64,000 nt of DNA from Paracentrotus lividus (lineage: Eukaryota; Echinodermata; Echinoidea; Camarodonta; Echinidae): NCBI GenBank assembly GCA_940671915.1, contig CALNVZ010003426.1, forward strand, positions 48,675,403-48,739,402. The letters run 5' to 3'. The notes under the pieces are model-generated. The model was not told the DNA's origin, ran no database searches, and was given only the letters and a program-made list of their open reading frames with translations. The translations under genes and the position numbers were made by a program. This document shows positions 58,745-64,000 of this stretch, piece after piece (positions within the stretch are counted from its first letter, which is position 1; each line of letters opens with the position of its first letter).

Positions 58745-59035
58745 ACTTTATGAAAGGTATTTTGAATCACAGAGTGAAGAGCTTCCATCTTCTCTCGATT
58801 GATAATGGCTCTATTGATTGCCTATGTTAATCAAGCAATTATTACATTATAAACTATGATTAAAAATAATTAAAATTGAAGAACAATTTGTTTTATCCTT
58901 CAAGAAAGGTATTTCGAACCACAGAGTGACGAGCCTCCATTTTAATGTCTATTGATAATGGTTCTTTTGATTGTCTAGGCTTATACTAATCAAGTAAATT
59001 ACACTATAAACTATGATTACGAAATTTTACCAATT
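58745..59035. repeat. Two-copy tandem duplication (~145-160 bp unit)
   Basis: GAAAGGTATTTTGAATCACA, GATAATGGCTCTATTGATTG and TTATAAACTATGATTA in the first copy are matched by GAAAGGTATTTCGAACCACA, GATAATGGTTCTTTTGATTG and CTATAAACTATGATTA in the second. Confidence 0.8.
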
Positions 59036-59755
59036 TGAATTGCCCTCTTTATATTATCGGCCTGCCTCCAGAAGTTGTAAGCTATTTAGGGTGACGATTT
59101 ATAAAGTGGATATCATTTTAATTTAATTGTGAAATAGATTAATGTAACCTTTAACCCCTTTAATGTTTAGTTGTCCCCAACGTTTTAACGCCTTGTGCGA
59201 ACTTAGTATATGTTTGATATCATATTGTTTGGTATGTGATTATATCAAAATTCGAACATTGTCGAATCTGTGTATTGTTGAAGTTGTTTTTTAGAAAGCT
59301 ACATTTTATTTCCTGATTTTGAGCCAACTTTCCATCCCTAAAGATCTCCAAAGATCCGAAAACAAGATGCAAAGACAGACGTTTCTCATCAGGAAAGTTT
59401 CGAAGCTCGGGTTATCCGATCCCACTCCACAAGTTGTACAACTTTGACCTGATTTGACCTTTTGGTGTCACGTGTCTTTACGGGTCATGGGGTCAAGTTG
59501 AAAAACGATATCGCGCTGCAAAGTAAAGAACGTAAGACAAATATTGCTCGTTTGGGATTACAGCTTCTGAGACTGCTTCTCCAAGTTGGTATTTTCCCGT
59601 TGACAACATGTGTCCTTCCCGAACGCAATTGTTTTGTAATTTCAAAATACACTGTATACATTTTTGTTTCTAAATATTTCGAGTGCACCGATTCTAGGTC
59701 ATGATCAAAGTTGCTAGTTTTACTTGTAAATATTTACATGACTGTATTTTTTATG
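59036..59755. other. Gene-free spacer
   Basis: AT-rich. The short frames at 59462-59704 have no recognised family. Confidence 0.5.
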
Positions 59756-59881
59756 ACGGTATCTCACTTTGCCATGAGACGGATTTGAGACGGTTTTAAA
59801 CTAATCGCTGAGACGTCTGGGAGATGTCTCGAGAGTCTCTGCGACGTCCCATGAGTCGCGGGAAAATCGTTCATATCTATG

Positions 59882-59919
<38 letters not shown>

Positions 59920-59987
59920 TCGTTTCGGATATTTATCTGAGATGTCTTAGAGTCTCGGAGACGTCTCCTCGAAATTAGATACCACCT
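59756..59987. mobile_element. TIR element of the GAGACGTCTC family, copy C (short)
   Basis: ACGGTATCTCACTTTGCC at the left and the complement of GAAATTAGATACCACCT at the right, with GAGACGGATTTGAGACGG, GCTGAGACGTCTGGGAG and GTCTCGGAGACGTCTCC inside. The same vocabulary as 9025-9713 at one third of its length. A T34 run (59885-59918) sits in the middle. Confidence 0.75.
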
Positions 59988-60294
59988 TTAATCGCTTCAT
60001 TCAATGCATTGTTAAAGACGGGAATTTCGGTACCAGACGATGACATTTTTCCGGTTTTTAATCAAACGCCTGTACGATGAAGACTGTGCAATCGAGATGA
60101 TGGGTGCTTGAAGATCAGCGTTTCATCGGGTATTCGTCGTCGCTTTTTAATACGCCGCCTACCAAACCTACGACGACGATTTGCACAAGTTATGAAGGAG
60201 AATGCCCTCGATGACGCATCAAGAGGGAGATTGAGATGGAGAGAGAAAGGGAGATAGATAAAATCGAGAAAGAATCCCTGCTGAAAAACAACAA
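59988..60294. other. Spacer
   Basis: A GC-richer patch at 60110-60200 encodes Arg/Lys-rich peptide on the minus strand but no family is recognised. Confidence 0.4.
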
Positions 60295-60512
60295 CAACAC
60301 AGATATCCACAGTGGGAACACAATGTGACCACACTGTGACACAGTGTGTCACATTGTTGCTGTACTTTTTCCACGGTACGACACTCGTGAAAATGTGCCA
60401 AATCCACACAGGTGGTCACATTGTGAAGGACTTGGACACTGTGTTCACAGAGTTGACTGTGTGGATTTGGCCATTTTCCAGTGTTTCTATAGTGTGGACA
60501 CATTTGATTGTC
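60295..60512. repeat. CACTGTG-rich palindromic unit
   Basis: CCAAATCCACACAG (about 60399) pairs perfectly with CTGTGTGGATTTGG (about 60457). Outside it, CACAATGTGACCACACTGTG and CACAGTGTGTCACATTGTTG pair with each other. Probably a small foldback or MITE. Confidence 0.65.
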
Positions 60513-61891
60513 TCTGTTTTTCCGGCATGGGTAGGAATGGTTGGGATAGAAGGGGGCAGGGCAATTGAGGCTGCCAAAAGATTTTCAACAACCGATGAAT
60601 TTTTAAACACCATGTGGGACCCCCTGTTACTGTGGTTACGAACTGTCGTGCTAGTGCGATAAGTTATCTTTTGAAGTCCATTTTTGGACATCCACGGCGT
60701 TCGTAAATGAATTTAGTTCTCTATACATTGTGTGTAACTTCAAGCCTCCTTCATTCCCTTCAACTTTTCAGCAATGTGTATTATTTTCATTTTCTGCATC
60801 AAAACATTCCTGCAATATTTTAGACAATAATTTCCTTGATTACTTGTCATTCCTTCCCATATCTCTCTCCTCACTGAGCCCCCCCCCCTGCGTTCCGTTA
60901 TTTTTGTTTCCAATTTTCCCCTCCTACAATTCAATAGATACCTCCTAAGCTTTTCTCCGGCCCAACACCCACCCCTCCCTGCCGCCCGTACTTCAAAACC
61001 TCTTGCACATTTTCCCTTCGTACTACCACCCCCCCCCCTTCCCCCTTGTTCGCGCCCTATCCCCTCAGTTATGCCGTTTTTCCATTTTACGATTTGCTGG
61101 GCACGTTCGCTTAATGTAAGCATACGCCATGCTTTTCTGTTTGCGCACTCCATTCAAGGGTGTAAAAAGCAAGGCTTGTACATACTTTCTTACTTTATGA
61201 AGATAAAAAGAGGCCCCAATTTAGACCCTTACAGATTAGGCTTGAGTACCAGCCGTCCTGAAATTGCACTTCACTTAAATAATAATTCCTTTCAAAAATG
61301 AAAGCAGCTCCCAGATACTACTGGTTTTGTATACATTGTCATCTTATTTATATCTCGATTATTTACTGTGAAGGATTAAACATGCACTTCATAATATTTG
61401 TTAATATTTATCGAAATTTCAAACGTCATTCATCTAATCATCAAAACCGAACTTGAATGAGATTGACGATAAGGTTAGACCCGTCAAATTTCGCCTCGGC
61501 GATTAGGTTTTATTACCAGGCGTTAGGCCGGAACGCTATTTACAAAGATCCGTGGAATCGGGGGATTCGGCGCGGATTGACGTGATACAAAGCTCCCCAT
61601 CCGACTTCATTTATGAAACTCTTCGTCTGGAGAGCAAGGATTGAAGTAAATAGGAGAAAAATGCATCACCTGCTCTCGAAAAGTGCAGTTTAATTGACTT
61701 TTTGACATGCATATGCTTCTTATAGTTGCTGCTTGGCGGCAGGCTGCTAGAAATGGAACATTTCAAATTGGCAGATTCGACCATGACAGAATCCTTGGAA
61801 GGTGACATTCAACAAGATGATGAGATATTATAGGTAACAATAATTTATGGAAGTCGAATATTACTAGGGTGTCTCAAACAACTAGGGCCTA
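60513..61891. other. Gene-free stretch
   Basis: C runs at 60880-60888 and 61029-61037. Mixed sequence with no exon I can support. Confidence 0.5.
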
Positions 61892-62050
61892 CTCCCGGGG
61901 GGGGGGGGGGGGGGCATTTCATCAAAGGACTTGTCAGACATTTTTTCCGACAAGTTTGCTCACAGCCAATCACATGCAAGCATTTCCGTAACTTATAACA
62001 GTTTGTCGGATAAAACGTCCGACGAGTCCTTTCATGAAACGCTCTCCCGG
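61892..62050. mobile_element. Second copy of the GGACTTGTCAGAC MITE
   Basis: GCATTTCATCAAAGGACTTG then TCAGACATTTTTTCCGACAA at the left, and GGATAAAACGTCCGACGAGT then CCTTTCATGAAACGCTCTCC at the right. Aligns over its length with the reverse complement of 51157-51297. The left end carries an 18-20 G run in place of five or six G. Confidence 0.85.
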
Positions 62051-62132
62051 TGGCGCGAAATACGCAAAAATATCCGCATCGCCAATGTTTGCACTTTTGC
62101 ATTAGTTGTTTAGTTTACAGGCACATCGGCTA

Positions 62133-62452
62133 CAGCTCGTTGTTCCAAAAGTTCGTCAGAACATGCACATTTCCTGTACTTGGATGTTCGTTTGTCCGAA
62201 AATAAAATGAGGTTCGTTCGTCCGAACATTATTTTGATGCACGTTCGGAGGTTCATCCGAAAATGAAATCGGGTTCGTCTGTTCGAAAATAAAATCGGTT
62301 TAGTTTATTCCAAAAGTTCGTTTGTCCGAAGGTTCATTCGTCCGAATATGAAATTCCAAAATTGTGGAGAATCAACCCTATTTCACTTCCGGATGAGCCA
62401 ACCGACGGACAAATGAACCTTTGGATAATTGAACCTTGGGAACAACGAGCTG
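62133..62452. mobile_element. 320-bp TIR element with repeated GTTCGTTTGTCCGAA units
   Basis: CAGCTCGTTGTTCC at 62133 is perfectly complementary to GGAACAACGAGCTG ending at 62452. Inside, GTTCGTTTGTCCGAAAATAA-type units recur four or five times, with near-complements on the right side (CGGACAAATGAACCTTTGG). No target duplication was found. Confidence 0.7.
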
Positions 62453-63662
62453 CACTCACACACCAAGTCTGAATACGTAGACCATAGTTTTAACACGCAT
62501 GATTTCATGTAGGTACGTTCAATAAATCATTTCTATTTTTCAGGAGCGAAGTATCTGTTGAATTTATGGATTGGGCAAAGCACAGTGACGTCACACAAGC
62601 TTTATTACACACGTGACATGCTGCAGATTGTCACATGACAATGATATTTTGATATTGGGGTTTCCCATTCCCAAAATTGTTTATTTTGTAGAAATTACGT
62701 ATTGGTATACAACTTCCAATTTTTGTTCAAACTTAAAAAAACTAAAAAAAAACTACGACCGTTGGTTTTAACATCAATGTTAAAATGTTTAGCATCAACA
62801 AGATTGCACAACTCAAAGTTTTGTTACATTTTCGAGGCCAATATCGGGAAACTGGAACTGTGTCATACTATTTTGTTTATACCAATCGCAAATAAGTTGC
62901 CAAGATAAAGGTAGAGGAAAATGGTACACTCAGAGAAAATGAATTTCACTAATTCTTTGTAATTCATGTAACAGCATTAAAAAAAAAAGGAAGGTATCCT
63001 ACTGATATTCTCGAATTCTACTCGGCCGTTTCCATCACGGGTGAGAAGTAAAACAGTGGTCGTAAATGAGTAAATAATGTAGGAAGACAGACCATCCATC
63101 ATGACATCTTAACCCTCGCCCTACCACCAACTCAGCCCCTGTTGTGTACTTTTGTGTACTTATTTCGGTTCGGGAGTGAAGGTACTTGCGCGTTGTTTGG
63201 CAACTTGCGATAACTGGATGTGCTCGTGATGTTGCTATGGTTACCTGATGAACATTTTGACGTTGTGATAGTAAGATCACGCCATTAATCAATGCTTAGG
63301 TGGTAACTGAAGAATGGTTTGTTTTACATGTCCACCGTCATGGTCGATTTCTAGAAACGAAAACGTGAGTCATGCCCGCCACTTTTTTGTGTTTGAATTA
63401 GCTCAACAATTTTTTTTGCCCCCCCCCCCCTCTTCTCTCTCTCTCCTCCTGCCCACAACGTCGAGTCCTGTCCTCATACCATATTTTGCTGTTTATCTCC
63501 TTTTGTTTCACATTTTCAACCCCTCTGCCCTTCCCCTCTCTCAACGATAATCCGTATTTTTATGGTGCCATATTTCTGTATTAATACTCGTTGTGCAATC
63601 ACCAATATTTAATTTTTAAACATCTTTTCTACCCGAACTGTTTGTTGCTTTTTTCCCCCTCT

Positions 63663-63697
<35 letters not shown>

Positions 63698-64000
63698 GGG
63701 GGGGGGGGTTCAGCTTATTTATGTTTGCAATTATCTCTTGCCCGTCCCATTTATTGAATTTCCAATTATATTTGCTCTTTCTAACGACCATACGAAGGGT
63801 TTTTAATTACTTTACTTTTAGTCATCTTTACTCATCATGTCTCGCTCTTAGGTCTGGCCTGAGTTTGTCTTTCATTTCGCCAAGTGTTGTCCAAGGATAT
63901 TGGATTATTAGGTGGTCTATATTAGAAGAAGAGTTAGACAACCGTTGAAGGAGGGTTATTCGTCGTGACCAAAACGATTCTTGCTTGCTCAGGGGAGACG
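62453..64000. other. Gene-free end of window
   Basis: AT-rich with an A run near 62979-62986 and a C run at 63421-63430. T31 followed by G12 lies at 63666-63708. No exon recognised. Confidence 0.5.
63666..63708. repeat. T31 G12 composite homopolymer
   Basis: 31 T directly followed by 12 G. The fourth T-run/G-run junction of the window. Confidence 0.9.

Overview
The window is eukaryotic nuclear DNA. It is AT-rich (except one roughly 7 kb block), has spliced exons with GT/AG borders, long non-coding stretches, microsatellites, long homopolymers and many terminal-inverted-repeat (TIR) transposons. The two recognisable genes are animal genes: an excitatory amino-acid transporter (SLC1A family) and a rapsyn-like TPR protein. 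A DIRS-type retrotransposon, tRNA-derived SINE heads, many short MITEs and the frequent palindrome TAGGCCTA suggest a marine invertebrate deuterostome, most likely an echinoderm. The organism call is inference.

Layout. 1-967 holds the last two coding exons of an SLC1A2-like glutamate transporter (plus strand), followed by an AT-rich 3' flank with a diverged tandem repeat at about 2.9-3.6 kb. 6.7-11.3 kb is a transposon cluster: a 2.0 kb Tc1/mariner-type foldback element, a TIR element rich in GAGACGTCTC, a short hairpin, and a 1.1 kb TIR element carrying GC-rich 90-bp tandem repeats. 11.3-15.8 kb is gene-free with microsatellites and a 30-G run. 15.8-16.9 kb holds the upstream region and first coding exon of a rapsyn-like gene (plus strand). 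Its first intron starts with trinucleotide repeats. A candidate unknown exon lies on the minus strand at 18.8-19.1 kb, just beyond a row of four perfect hairpins. 19.8-20.6 kb is a degenerate 45-bp satellite. 22.2-29.2 kb is a decayed DIRS-like retrotransposon with inverted terminal repeats and recognisable reverse transcriptase, RNase H and tyrosine recombinase remnants. From 29 to 64 kb I found no convincing coding exon, only MITEs, SINE pieces, satellites and plain AT-rich DNA.

The two genes have no visible functional link. I see no operon, CRISPR array, bacterial or viral gene system here. The most informative signals are in the repeats: a transposon inserted into a tandem array whose intact unit gives the empty site, several MITE families with two or more copies, the DIRS terminal structure, and the hairpin series.
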